Source: CAWEWH01 sp963812775 (GTDB lineage Bacteria; Pseudomonadota; Alphaproteobacteria; Rhizobiales; Beijerinckiaceae). Taken from it: 64,000 nt of DNA. Shown here piece after piece: positions 55,247-62,640 of the stretch. How positions within the stretch are numbered: the first letter of the stretch is position 1; every line of letters begins with the position of its first letter. Where the stretch lies: NCBI GenBank assembly GCA_963812775.1, contig CAWEWH010000007.1:558001-622000 (forward strand), read 5' to 3'. The translations under genes were made by a program, and so were the position numbers. The notes below the pieces were generated by a model, which was given only the letters and a program-made list of their open reading frames with translations, ran no database searches and had not been told where the DNA came from.

Positions 55247-56029
55247 ATGACATACCGGGCCAATCCGTCTGAAGGCGTGGCGTGGGTGACGGGCGCCAGC
55301 TCCGGCATCGGCGAGGGCGTGGCGCGCGAGCTGGCGCGCCGCGGCTATACCGTCGCTGCGACCGCCCGGCGCATCGAGGCGCTCGAGGCCCTTGCCAAAT
55401 CGAGCGAGGGGCTGAAGGGCCGCATCGTCGCCCATGCCGGCGACGTGACGGACGCGCAGCGCATGGCCGATGTTGTTGGCGCGATCGAACGCGTCCACGG
55501 CCCCGTCGCGCTCGCCTTCCTGAACGCCGGCGCCTATTTCGGCGATGCCGAGCGGGGCTTCGACGGCGTGAGCGTCGAGAAGACCCTCGACACCAACCTG
55601 ATGGGCACGGTGCGCTGCCTCGCGCCGCTCATCGCCGCCATGAGCGGGCGTCGCAAGGGCCAGATCGCCGTCAACGCCTCCCTCGCCGGCTATATCGGCC
55701 TGCCCAATTCCGCGGCCTACGGTGCCAGCAAGGCGGCGCTCATCCGCATGGCCGAAAGCCTCAAATTCACCCTCGATCCCCTCGGCATCACCCTACAGGT
55801 GGTCAATCCGGGCTTCGTGCGCACACCCCTTACCGCCCGCAACAAGTTTCCCATGCCGTTCCTGATGGAACTGGACGATGCGGTGCGGCGCACCTGCGAC
55901 GGCTTCGAGCGGGGCGGCTTCGAGATCGTCTTCCCCCGCCGCCTGGCGCTCGTGCTCAAGCTCATGCGGCTCCTGCCATATGGGCTCTATTTCCCGGTTA
56001 TGGCCCGGGGAACGGGGGCGAGGGGCTGA
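55247..56029 (+). CDS. Short-chain dehydrogenase/reductase
   Basis: A 260-residue SDR with VTGASSGIGEG, LNAGAYFG, catalytic Ser145, Tyr158 and Lys162 (YGASK), and a hydrophobic C-terminus (LALVLKLMRLLPYGLYFPVM) that may associate with the membrane, as in DltE-like or lipid-active SDRs. The ATG at 55247 follows GGGGAGACAT. The ribosome-binding stretch is duplicated: CAGGGGAGACA occurs twice, 16 bases apart in phase, just upstream. Confidence 0.92.
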   Translation: MTYRANPSEGVAWVTGASSGIGEGVARELARRGYTVAATARRIEALEALAKSSEGLKGRIVAHAGDVTDAQRMADVVGAIERVHGPVALAFLNAGAYFGDAERGFDGVSVEKTLDTNLMGTVRCLAPLIAAMSGRRKGQIAVNASLAGYIGLPNSAAYGASKAALIRMAESLKFTLDPLGITLQVVNPGFVRTPLTARNKFPMPFLMELDDAVRRTCDGFERGGFEIVFPRRLALVLKLMRLLPYGLYFPVMARGTGARG

Positions 56030-56063
56030 ATCCCTGCCATGGGAGCGGGTGGGGGACTTTCTC

Positions 56064-56101
56064 CAATTCGACCGCAAGGATCGGAGCGCTTGCGGCGCTC
56101 C
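56064..56101 (+). repeat. 38-base hairpin repeat, copy 1 (upstream of ada)
   Basis: The text CAATTCGACCGCAAGGATCG, followed by GAGCGCTTGCGGCGCTCC, recurs at 58109-58146 with three differences. The 3' half folds as GGAGCG / CGCTCC around a seven-base loop. Each copy lies about 45-60 bases upstream of a gene start and downstream of another gene, so terminator, processing site or regulatory element are all possible. Confidence 0.65.
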
Positions 56102-56160
56102 CGTGGGCCATCTTGCCGTGACAAGGGCGGTTCCATCGCCCACATTCACGGGAGCTCGCC

Positions 56161-57255
56161 ATGGACCTTTCCGCAATGGCACCTGCCACAATCACGGCCG
56201 ACCTGAAGGCCGACACCCGCCGCGACGACCAGCGTTGGGACGCCATCCGGCGCCGCGACAAGGCGGCCGACGGCGCCTTCTATTATGGCGTCTTGAGCAC
56301 GGGCATCTATTGCCGCCCGACCTGCGCGGCCCGCCTGCCGCGGCGCGAGAACGTGCGTTTCCATGCGACGGCTGCTGCGGCCGAGAAGGCCGGCTTCCGC
56401 GCCTGCAAGCGCTGCCGGCCCAACGAGGCCTCGGCGTCCGAGCGGCAAGCCGCCCTCGTGGCGGCCGCCTGCCGCACGATCGAGGCGGCCGACGAATTGC
56501 CGAGCCTCGACCGGCTGGCGAAGGCCGCCAATATGAGCCGCTATCACTTCCACCGCGTCTTCAAATCGGTCACCGGAGTCACCCCGAAGGCCTATGCGGA
56601 CGCCGATCGCGCCCGCCGCGTCCGGGGCAAGCTTGCGCAGGCCGACACCATCACGCAGGCCTTCTACGAGGCTGGCTACAATTCCAACAGCCGCTTTTAT
56701 GCCGGCGCCGGCGAGACATTCGGCATGACGCCGACCGCCTACAAGCAAGGCGGCAGCGGCGCCGTCATCCGCTTTGCGGTCGGCGAATGCGCGTTGGGCT
56801 CGATCCTGGTGGCGGCCACCAACGTCGGCGTCTGCGCGATCATGCTCGGCGACGATCCCGATCGTCTCACGCGCGATCTTCAGGACGCCTTCCCCAAGGC
56901 CGAGCTGATCGGCGGCAATCCCGCCTTCGAGCAGCTTGTCGCCAAGATCGTCGGTTTCGTCGAGGCGCCGCAGATCGGCCTCGACCTGCCGCTCGATGTG
57001 CGCGGCACCGCCTTCCAGAAGCGCGTCTGGCAGGCGCTGCGCGACATCCCGGCCGGCGCCACCGCGAGCTATTCCGACATCGCGGCCCGTATCGGTGCCC
57101 CCAAGGCGGTACGCGCCGTGGCGCAGGCTTGCGCCGCCAATACGCTCGCCGTCGCCATCCCGTGCCATCGTGTCGTGCGGCGCGACGGCGATCTCTCCGG
57201 CTATCGCTGGGGCGTTAAGCGCAAGAAGCAGCTCATCGCGCGGGAGGCCGCGTGA
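56161..57255 (+). CDS. ada: Ada, adaptive-response methyltransferase and regulator
   Basis: A 364-residue bifunctional protein. The N-terminal Ada zinc domain has Cys51 and Cys55 (YCRPTC) and Cys82 and Cys85 (ACKRC), the first being the methyl-phosphotriester acceptor. An AraC-type helix-turn-helix follows (LAKAANMSRYHFHRVFKSVT). The C-terminal O6-methylguanine methyltransferase has PCHRVV with acceptor Cys near 335. Methylation of the N-terminal Cys would activate transcription of this operon. It overlaps the next gene (GTGATGA), so the oxygenase is part of the response. Confidence 0.96.
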   Translation: MDLSAMAPATITADLKADTRRDDQRWDAIRRRDKAADGAFYYGVLSTGIYCRPTCAARLPRRENVRFHATAAAAEKAGFRACKRCRPNEASASERQAALVAAACRTIEAADELPSLDRLAKAANMSRYHFHRVFKSVTGVTPKAYADADRARRVRGKLAQADTITQAFYEAGYNSNSRFYAGAGETFGMTPTAYKQGGSGAVIRFAVGECALGSILVAATNVGVCAIMLGDDPDRLTRDLQDAFPKAELIGGNPAFEQLVAKIVGFVEAPQIGLDLPLDVRGTAFQKRVWQALRDIPAGATASYSDIAARIGAPKAVRAVAQACAANTLAVAIPCHRVVRRDGDLSGYRWGVKRKKQLIAREAA

Positions 57256-57998
57256 TGAAGCCGCTGCGCAAGGAGGCCGGCCCGGCAGGGCCGGCCATTG
57301 CCGCGCGCGTCCGCGCCCTCGATTGGACTCGCCTCGGCGACAGTCTCGACCAGCACGGCAACACGATCATCTCCGGCCTCTTGTCGCCGGACGACTGCGC
57401 CGCGCTGACCGCCCTCTACGACGACGACGGCAACTTCCGCAGCCGCATCGTCATGGCGCGGCACGGTTTTGGGCGTGGCGAGTACAAGTATTTTGCCGCG
57501 CCGCTTCCCGACATTGTCGGCGAGCTGCGGACCTCGCTCTATCCGCCGCTCGCCGCTCTCGCCAACCGCTGGAACACGGCGATGGGCATCGAGGTGCGCT
57601 ATCCGGACGAGCATGCGGCATTCCTGAAGCGCTGCCACGCCGCCGGCCAGACGAAGCCGACGCCGCTGCTCCTGCGCTACGGCGAGGGCGACTACAACTG
57701 CCTGCACCAGGATCTCTACGGGGAGCATGTGTTCCCGCTGCAGGTGGCGTTCCTGCTGTCGCAGCCGCGCCGCGATTTCGAAGGCGGCGAATTTGTGCTC
57801 ACCGAGCAGCGCCCGCGCATGCAGTCGCGCGCCGAGGTCGTGCCGCTGGCCCAAGGCGATGGCGTCGCTTTCGCCGTGCATCACCGCCCGGTGCAGGGCA
57901 CGCGCGGCGTCTACCGCGTCAACATGCGCCACGGGGTGAGCCGCCTCAGAAACGGGCGCCGCCACACGCTGGGCGTCATCTTCCACGACGCGCGGTAA
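57252..57998 (+). CDS. 2-oxoglutarate/Fe(II)-dependent oxygenase co-transcribed with ada
   Basis: A 248-residue cupin-fold dioxygenase with His152 and Asp154 in LHQDLYG, a distal His in RHGVSRLRNG and following Arg residues for 2-oxoglutarate. It is shaped like prolyl-hydroxylase-type enzymes rather than classical AlkB. Its start overlaps the ada stop by four bases, placing it in the position of alkB in other ada operons, so a role in alkylation repair is a fair inference but not shown by sequence. An 89-base palindromic element follows. Confidence 0.9.
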   Translation: MMKPLRKEAGPAGPAIAARVRALDWTRLGDSLDQHGNTIISGLLSPDDCAALTALYDDDGNFRSRIVMARHGFGRGEYKYFAAPLPDIVGELRTSLYPPLAALANRWNTAMGIEVRYPDEHAAFLKRCHAAGQTKPTPLLLRYGEGDYNCLHQDLYGEHVFPLQVAFLLSQPRRDFEGGEFVLTEQRPRMQSRAEVVPLAQGDGVAFAVHHRPVQGTRGVYRVNMRHGVSRLRNGRRHTLGVIFHDAR

Positions 57999-58006
57999 CT
58001 TTTCAG

Positions 58007-58095
58007 CGTCATGCGCGGGCTTGTCCCGCGCATCCACGCCTTCTTTCCACGACAGCGCCAAGGCGTGGATGGCCGGCACAAGGCCGGCCGTGACG
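58007..58095. repeat. 89-base cruciform palindromic element, copy 1
   Basis: The ends are CGTCA and TGACG. Inside are two independent hairpins (GCGCGGGCTTGTCCCGCGC and GGCCGGCACAAGGCCGGCC) flanking a central stem ATCCACGCCTT / AAGGCGTGGAT, giving a cloverleaf-like fold. A second 89-base copy in the reverse orientation is at 62503-62591. Confidence 0.85.
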
Positions 58096-58108
58096 ATCCC
58101 ACGATATT

Positions 58109-58146
58109 CAATTCCACCGCAAGGACCGGAGCGCTTGCGCCGCTCC
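58109..58146 (+). repeat. 38-base hairpin repeat, copy 2 (upstream of the flavin reductase-like gene)
   Basis: Near-identical to 56064-56101: CAATTCCACCGCAAGGACCG then GAGCGCTTGCGCCGCTCC. It ends 46 bases before the start of the flavin reductase-like gene. Confidence 0.65.
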
Positions 58147-58192
58147 TCTCTCCTATCTTCGTGTCACGACAGACGCACAACGGGAGACGACG

Positions 58193-58886
58193 ATGCACAT
58201 CACGAGCGAACCGGCCATCCTCTATTTCGGCACTCCCGTCGTGCTCGTCAGCACGACCAACGAGGATGGCTCACCCAACCTCGCGCCCATGTCGTCGGCT
58301 TTCTGGCTCGGCTGGCGCTGCATCCTCGGGTGGGGCGCGACCTCGCAGACGCCGCAGAACTTGCTGCGCACCAAGGAATGCGTCCTCAACCTGCCGTCGG
58401 CCGGCTTGGTGGGCGCCGTCAACCGCCTGGCGCTGACGACGGGATCGAACCCGGTGCCGAAGATGAAGGCGCAGCGCGGCTACCGCTACACGCCTGACAA
58501 ATTCGGCATCTCGGGTCTGACGCCCGTTGCGTCCGAGACGGTTACGCCGCCGCGCGTCAAGGAGTGCGATGTGCAGATGGAGGCGGTCGTCGAAGGCGTC
58601 CACTCCATGTACGGCGACGATCCGGCGCTCGCCGGGCGCACGCTCGCCTTCGAGCTGCGCATCCAGCGGGTGCACATCGAAGAGTCGGTCCTCATGGACG
58701 GCCACGCGAACCGCGTCGATCCGGACAGGTGGCGGCCGCTGATCATGAGCTTCCAGAAGTTTTACGGCCTGGCCCCCGGCGAGCTGCACGAAGTCCACCC
58801 TCGGGCAAATTCCGGAAGCCCTGTATCGCTCGCCCGACGTGGACCGGGCGCGCGCCGTGGCGACGCTGGCCACAAGCGATGCGTAG
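58193..58886 (+). CDS. Flavin reductase-like (FMN-binding split barrel) protein, frameshifted near the C-terminus
   Basis: The product begins MHITSEPAILYFGTPVVLVS and continues TNEDGSPNLAPMSSAFW, the pattern of the flavin-reductase-like split barrel that binds FMN. The frame is intact to about residue 199 (GELHE), then one extra base near 58789-58793 (CACGAAGTCC) moves it off; the correct register reads TLGQIPEALYRSPDVDRARA and ends at a TAG at 58884. The 694-base span is one more than a multiple of three. In the given sequence the frame would run on to 59053 with non-native residues and overlap the MFS gene. The role is unknown. Confidence 0.85.
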
Positions 58887-58914
58887 GGCGAGGCGTGAGC
58901 GAAGGTGCGGCCCG

Positions 58915-60348
58915 TCACCCTCCCCCTCGACGGGAGGGTGAGCGTGCGGGAGGCACACCAATGGCAACCTCCGTGACGGCCCGCGCATCGAGCGGAAACC
59001 GCCACATCAGCGCAATGGCGAGCGCCTTGAGCAGCACCGGCACGCCGGCATAGAGCAGCGCCAGCGTCGTGAGCCCCGCCGCGCTCTTGAGGCCGCTCGC
59101 CGGATCGAACCCGAACGCCCCGAGGACCGGGAACGCAATGCCGACGGCGAGCGCCAGCGCCAGTTTGGTGGCGAGCGCCCACACAGCGAAATAGAGGCCC
59201 GATCGCTCCTCGCCCGAGCGCGCCGTGTCGAGGTCGATCACGTCCGCCTGGATCGCCGGGGGCAGAATCACGTCGGCGCCGAGCGCGAAGCCGGTGAGCA
59301 TGCACACGATCGCGAACGGCATCACGTCGCCGTTTCCGAGGAAGGGCGCTGCCGCGAAGGCGGCGGTGGCCAGGATCATGCCGACGCCCCAGGCGCGATG
59401 CTTTGAGGTGCGCCGCGCCAGGAGAAACCACACCGGCACGCCGAGAATGCCGCACACGAAATAGACGACGAGCAAGATCCCGGCGGCATCCGGCGCGCCG
59501 AGCCGGTCGGCGACGAAGAACAGGAACAGCGCCGCCGGCAGGCCATTGGCGAGGCCGTTGACGAAGAAGGCCGCGAGCAGCCTGAGGAACGGCCGGTTGC
59601 GCGCCATGTGCGCGAGCCCCTGGCGCAGGTTGAGGCGCCGCCGGGTCCGCTCGATGGGCTCGGGAACGCCGGCCACAGCCATCAACGCCGCGAGCGGCAG
59701 GCCGGCCGCGACGATGATGGCGAAGGTGGTGAGCACCGCCCGCGGCCCGTCGAAGCCCAAGGCCGGCAGCAGCGCGGCAATGAGGAGCGCGAAGAGCGTG
59801 CCGGTCACCGCCATCGCCTCGCGGAAGGCGACGACGCGGGTGCGGCCGGCGTAGCTGCGCGACAGCTCTGCGCCCCACGCCATGTAGGGCACGAGGCAGG
59901 CCGTCCAGCTGATCGACAACAGGGCCCCCCAGAGCCCGAGATAGACCGCACTGACCTCGCGCGGTGGCATGAACAGGGCAACCGCGGCGAGCGCCACGAT
60001 CGGCGTCGTCGCCAGCACCCAGGTCCGCCGCCGGCCGAAGCGCGGACGAAAGCGGTCGGCCAGGATGCCGGCCAATGGATCGCTCAGCGCGTCGGCGATG
60101 CGCACGACGAGCAAAGTCTGGCCGACCAGCGCGATGGGCAGCCCCGCCTGCGCATAGAAGGCCGGCACCACGACGTAGAAAGGTAGCGTGAGGATGGCGA
60201 GCGGCAACGCCGGCAGCGCATAGAAGATCAGCGAGGTGGCGGAAGGCTCTGGCGAGCCCGCGGATGACGAAGGGCGGACGGCAGATGACGGATCGAAGAT
60301 GGCTGCGTCCCGTCCTCCGTCGTCCGTCGTCTGTGCTTCGTTGTTCAC
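58915..60348 (-). CDS. MFS transporter (GPH-type) of the FAD/DUF1365/CFA operon
   Basis: A 477-residue 12-helix transporter with RFGRRRTWVLATTP at the loop 2-3 position and VAFREAMAVTG, as in glycoside-pentoside-hexuronide/cation symporters; the true cargo in this operon type may be a lipid. The GTG start at 60348 overlaps the methyltransferase stop (GTGA). Residues about 3-33 (TTDDGGRDAAIFDPSSAVRP) are encoded by a palindromic CGTCCGTC-type repeat, so the N-terminus carries repeat-derived, low-complexity sequence before helix 1. Confidence 0.88.
   Translation of the reverse strand: MNNEAQTTDDGGRDAAIFDPSSAVRPSSSAGSPEPSATSLIFYALPALPLAILTLPFYVVVPAFYAQAGLPIALVGQTLLVVRIADALSDPLAGILADRFRPRFGRRRTWVLATTPIVALAAVALFMPPREVSAVYLGLWGALLSISWTACLVPYMAWGAELSRSYAGRTRVVAFREAMAVTGTLFALLIAALLPALGFDGPRAVLTTFAIIVAAGLPLAALMAVAGVPEPIERTRRRLNLRQGLAHMARNRPFLRLLAAFFVNGLANGLPAALFLFFVADRLGAPDAAGILLVVYFVCGILGVPVWFLLARRTSKHRAWGVGMILATAAFAAAPFLGNGDVMPFAIVCMLTGFALGADVILPPAIQADVIDLDTARSGEERSGLYFAVWALATKLALALAVGIAFPVLGAFGFDPASGLKSAAGLTTLALLYAGVPVLLKALAIALMWRFPLDARAVTEVAIGVPPARSPSRRGGG
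60261..60334. repeat. Palindromic CGTCCGTC-type repeat, copy 2
   Basis: One arm is CGGATGACGAAGGGCGGACG and onward; the other is TCCTCCGTCGTCCGTCGTCT. The arms are imperfect inverted copies. The element lies inside the N-terminal coding region of the MFS gene. The related copy 1 is at 16000-16090. Confidence 0.65.
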
Positions 60349-61616
60349 GCGCCCTTCGCGAACACCATCTGGCGCACGTCGATATTGCCGGCCAGGAACC
60401 CGGCCTCGCAGTAGGAGAGGTAGTACTCCCACATGCGGCGGAATTTTTCGTCGAAACCAAGCGGCACGAGCTGCGGCCAGGCGGCGAAGAAGCGCTCGCG
60501 CCACATGGCGAGCGTGCGGGCATAGTCGTGGCCGAAGACGCCTTCGGTGAGCAGCGGCACGCCGTGCTCGCGGCCGAGCCCCTTCATGATCGAGGCGGTC
60601 GGCAGCATGCCGCCCGGAAAGATGTAGTGGCGGATGAAATCGAGTTCGCCGCGATAGGCGGCGAGCGAGCTGTCCCTGATGGTGATGACCTGCAGTCCGG
60701 CGCGGCCCCCGGCCACCAGCCGGTCGCGCAGCTGCCGGAAGAACGCCTTCCAGTAAGCCTCGCCTACCGCCTCGAACATCTCGATGGAGACGATGCGGTC
60801 GTAGATGGAACGCTCGTCGCGATAGTCCTGCAGCTTCAGCGTCACCTTGTCGGCAAGTCCGGCCTTGGCGATGCGGGCCTTAGCATAGTCGAACTGCTCC
60901 TTGGAGATGGTGAGCCCGGTGACGCGGCAGCCAATCTCGCGCGCCGCAAATTCGGCAAAGCCGCCCCAGCCGCAGCCGATCTCCAGCACGCGGTGCGACG
61001 GCGTGATCCCGATCCGCTCGGCGAGCGCGCGATACTTGCGCAGCTGCGCCGACGACAGGTCATTATCGCCGCGCTCGAACATTGCCGATGAGTAGGTCAT
61101 GGTGCGGTCGAGCCACGCCTCGTAGAAGCGGTTGCCGATGTCGTAGTGGGCGTGGATGTTGCGCTTGGCGCCGCGCCGTGTGTTGCGGTTGAGCAAATGC
61201 TGCACGAGCTGCCACCAGCGAATGAGCGGATGGCCCTCGAGCAGGCGGGCGATGACCGGGTGGTTGACGCAGAACAGCTGCAGGAAGCGCGTGAGATCGG
61301 GACTTTCCCAGTCGCCGTTGAGATAGCCTTCGGCGATGCCGACATCGCCGCCGCCGACGAGGCGCTTGGCGAAGTCGAGCGTCTTGACGATCATCACCGC
61401 CTGCGGACCGTCCTGTGGGCCCTCGAACAGGAGCGTGCGCCCGTCCGGCAGGCGTGTTTCCAGCCGCCCCCGCTCCAGCCGCGCCGCGAAGCGCATCGCC
61501 TGCCTCACCGCGAAGGGTAGGTCGGCCGCGACCTCGTCGACCGTTGCGAGCGTCACACGGATCGGCGCGCCAGCCGGTTGGGATTCACCGTTGAGCTCCG
61601 AGCTCGTCTGGGTCAT
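60345..61616 (-). CDS. cfa: Cyclopropane-fatty-acyl-phospholipid synthase family methyltransferase
   Basis: A 423-residue SAM-dependent methyltransferase with VLEIGCGWGGFAEFAAREIG for SAM binding, YSSAMFERGD, and the C-terminal EYYLSYCEAGF of the Cfa/mycolic-acid-cyclase family. It would add a methylene or methyl group to an unsaturated acyl chain of a phospholipid. GGGAG precedes the ATG at 61616. It sits in a coupled operon with a DUF1365 protein and an FAD oxidoreductase upstream and an MFS transporter downstream, so it may be the operon-specific enzyme rather than the housekeeping Cfa. Confidence 0.92.
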   Translation of the reverse strand: MTQTSSELNGESQPAGAPIRVTLATVDEVAADLPFAVRQAMRFAARLERGRLETRLPDGRTLLFEGPQDGPQAVMIVKTLDFAKRLVGGGDVGIAEGYLNGDWESPDLTRFLQLFCVNHPVIARLLEGHPLIRWWQLVQHLLNRNTRRGAKRNIHAHYDIGNRFYEAWLDRTMTYSSAMFERGDNDLSSAQLRKYRALAERIGITPSHRVLEIGCGWGGFAEFAAREIGCRVTGLTISKEQFDYAKARIAKAGLADKVTLKLQDYRDERSIYDRIVSIEMFEAVGEAYWKAFFRQLRDRLVAGGRAGLQVITIRDSSLAAYRGELDFIRHYIFPGGMLPTASIMKGLGREHGVPLLTEGVFGHDYARTLAMWRERFFAAWPQLVPLGFDEKFRRMWEYYLSYCEAGFLAGNIDVRQMVFAKGA

Positions 61617-61641
61617 GGCCGTCGCTCCCTGCCATCTCCAG

Positions 61642-62640
61642 TCATTCCGCCGCCTCGCGCATGGACGGAATATGCGCTCCCGCCGCCACGGTCTCGCGCA
61701 CATAGCTGACCGGCTGCGGCGGCAGTGGACGAGGATGAAGATGCAGCCCCTTGGCCCATAATTTCAAGGCCTCCCAGTGAATGCCGGCGATCACCTTCAC
61801 GGCCATCAAGGGGAGGGCGGCAAAAGCCGCCGCGAGGCTCCCCGTGGTGAGGGTGCGCCGACGGCCCGAGAACGTCGCCGCCAGGATGGGCCCCGTTCCG
61901 TCGGTCTCCAGGATGCGCACGGCGACCGTGTCGGTCGGCGGCCTCAGCCGGAAGCGGTAGCGCATCCCCATGCCGAGGAAGGGCGATACGTAGAACAGCT
62001 TGTCGCGCTCCTGCCTGAGCCCGGCCTCCCCCAGGCTCCCGGGCTCCACCGGCGCCACATAGGTGTGGCACCCGCCAAAGGTGTTGCGCACCTCGTAGAC
62101 GACCCCCGCAAGCTGCCCGTCGCGGCCATATGCGTAGTAGACCGACAGCGGGTTGAAGGCGTAGCCGAAGAGGCGCGGATAGCAGAGCAGCAGCACCCGC
62201 CCGCCCGTAAGATCGATGCCGCATGGCGCAAGCAGCCGCTCGACATGGGCGCGCAGCGGCGAGCCGTCCCCCGGTCCGTGATCGTGCTCGTGGAAGCTCG
62301 CCAGGTTGAAGCGGCCGACGCAGAAGAGGGCGCTCGCCCGGCCGGCCTCTGCGAGGCGGTCGAGGTCGATGAGGATGTTGAAGACGCGATAAACGAAGCG
62401 ATGGCCGACCGGTTTCAGCCGCGCGTGCATCACTTCGCCGCGATAGAGCGAGACGGCTGCGGCCGGGGGTGGGAAGAGCCCGCCGTTACCGACGCCACCC
62501 CGCGTCATGGCCGGCCTTGTGCCGGCCATCGACGCTTTTGTCTCATCGCTAGAGGCAGGCGTGGATGCCCGCGACAAGCGCGGGCATGACGATCCGTCTT
62601 CTGAGATCGCTCTCGCGATGCGTGGCAGGCGATGCATCAT
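61642..62640 (-). CDS. DUF1365 protein with repeat-derived N-terminal insert
   Basis: The DUF1365 domain starts near residue 60 (SLYRGEVMHARLKPVGHRFV) and contains FHEHDHGPGDGSP, LCYPRLFGYAFNPLSVYYAY and FLGMGMRYRFRL. Its biochemical role is unknown, but it nearly always accompanies Cfa-like and FAD genes. The ATG at 62640 overlaps the upstream stop (ATGA), so translation starts there; residues about 17-46 are then encoded by an 89-base palindromic element (62503-62591) read in frame. An in-frame ATG at 62508 is a fallback start, giving 288 residues. Confidence 0.88.
   Translation of the reverse strand: MMHRLPRIARAISEDGSSCPRLSRASTPASSDETKASMAGTRPAMTRGGVGNGGLFPPPAAAVSLYRGEVMHARLKPVGHRFVYRVFNILIDLDRLAEAGRASALFCVGRFNLASFHEHDHGPGDGSPLRAHVERLLAPCGIDLTGGRVLLLCYPRLFGYAFNPLSVYYAYGRDGQLAGVVYEVRNTFGGCHTYVAPVEPGSLGEAGLRQERDKLFYVSPFLGMGMRYRFRLRPPTDTVAVRILETDGTGPILAATFSGRRRTLTTGSLAAAFAALPLMAVKVIAGIHWEALKLWAKGLHLHPRPLPPQPVSYVRETVAAGAHIPSMREAAE
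62503..62591. repeat. 89-base cruciform palindromic element, copy 2 (inside a coding region)
   Basis: Same length and fold as 58007-58095 but in reverse orientation: ends CGTCA and TGACG, hairpins GGCCGGCCTTGTGCCGGCC and CCCGCGACAAGCGCGGG, and a partly decayed central stem. It lies within the 5' coding region of the DUF1365 gene. Confidence 0.85.

Noticed and set aside
58193..59053. The extended 286-codon version of the flavin reductase-like protein
   Set aside because: The last about 85 residues are out of register and overlap the convergent MFS gene; the native end is at 58884-58886 in another frame.
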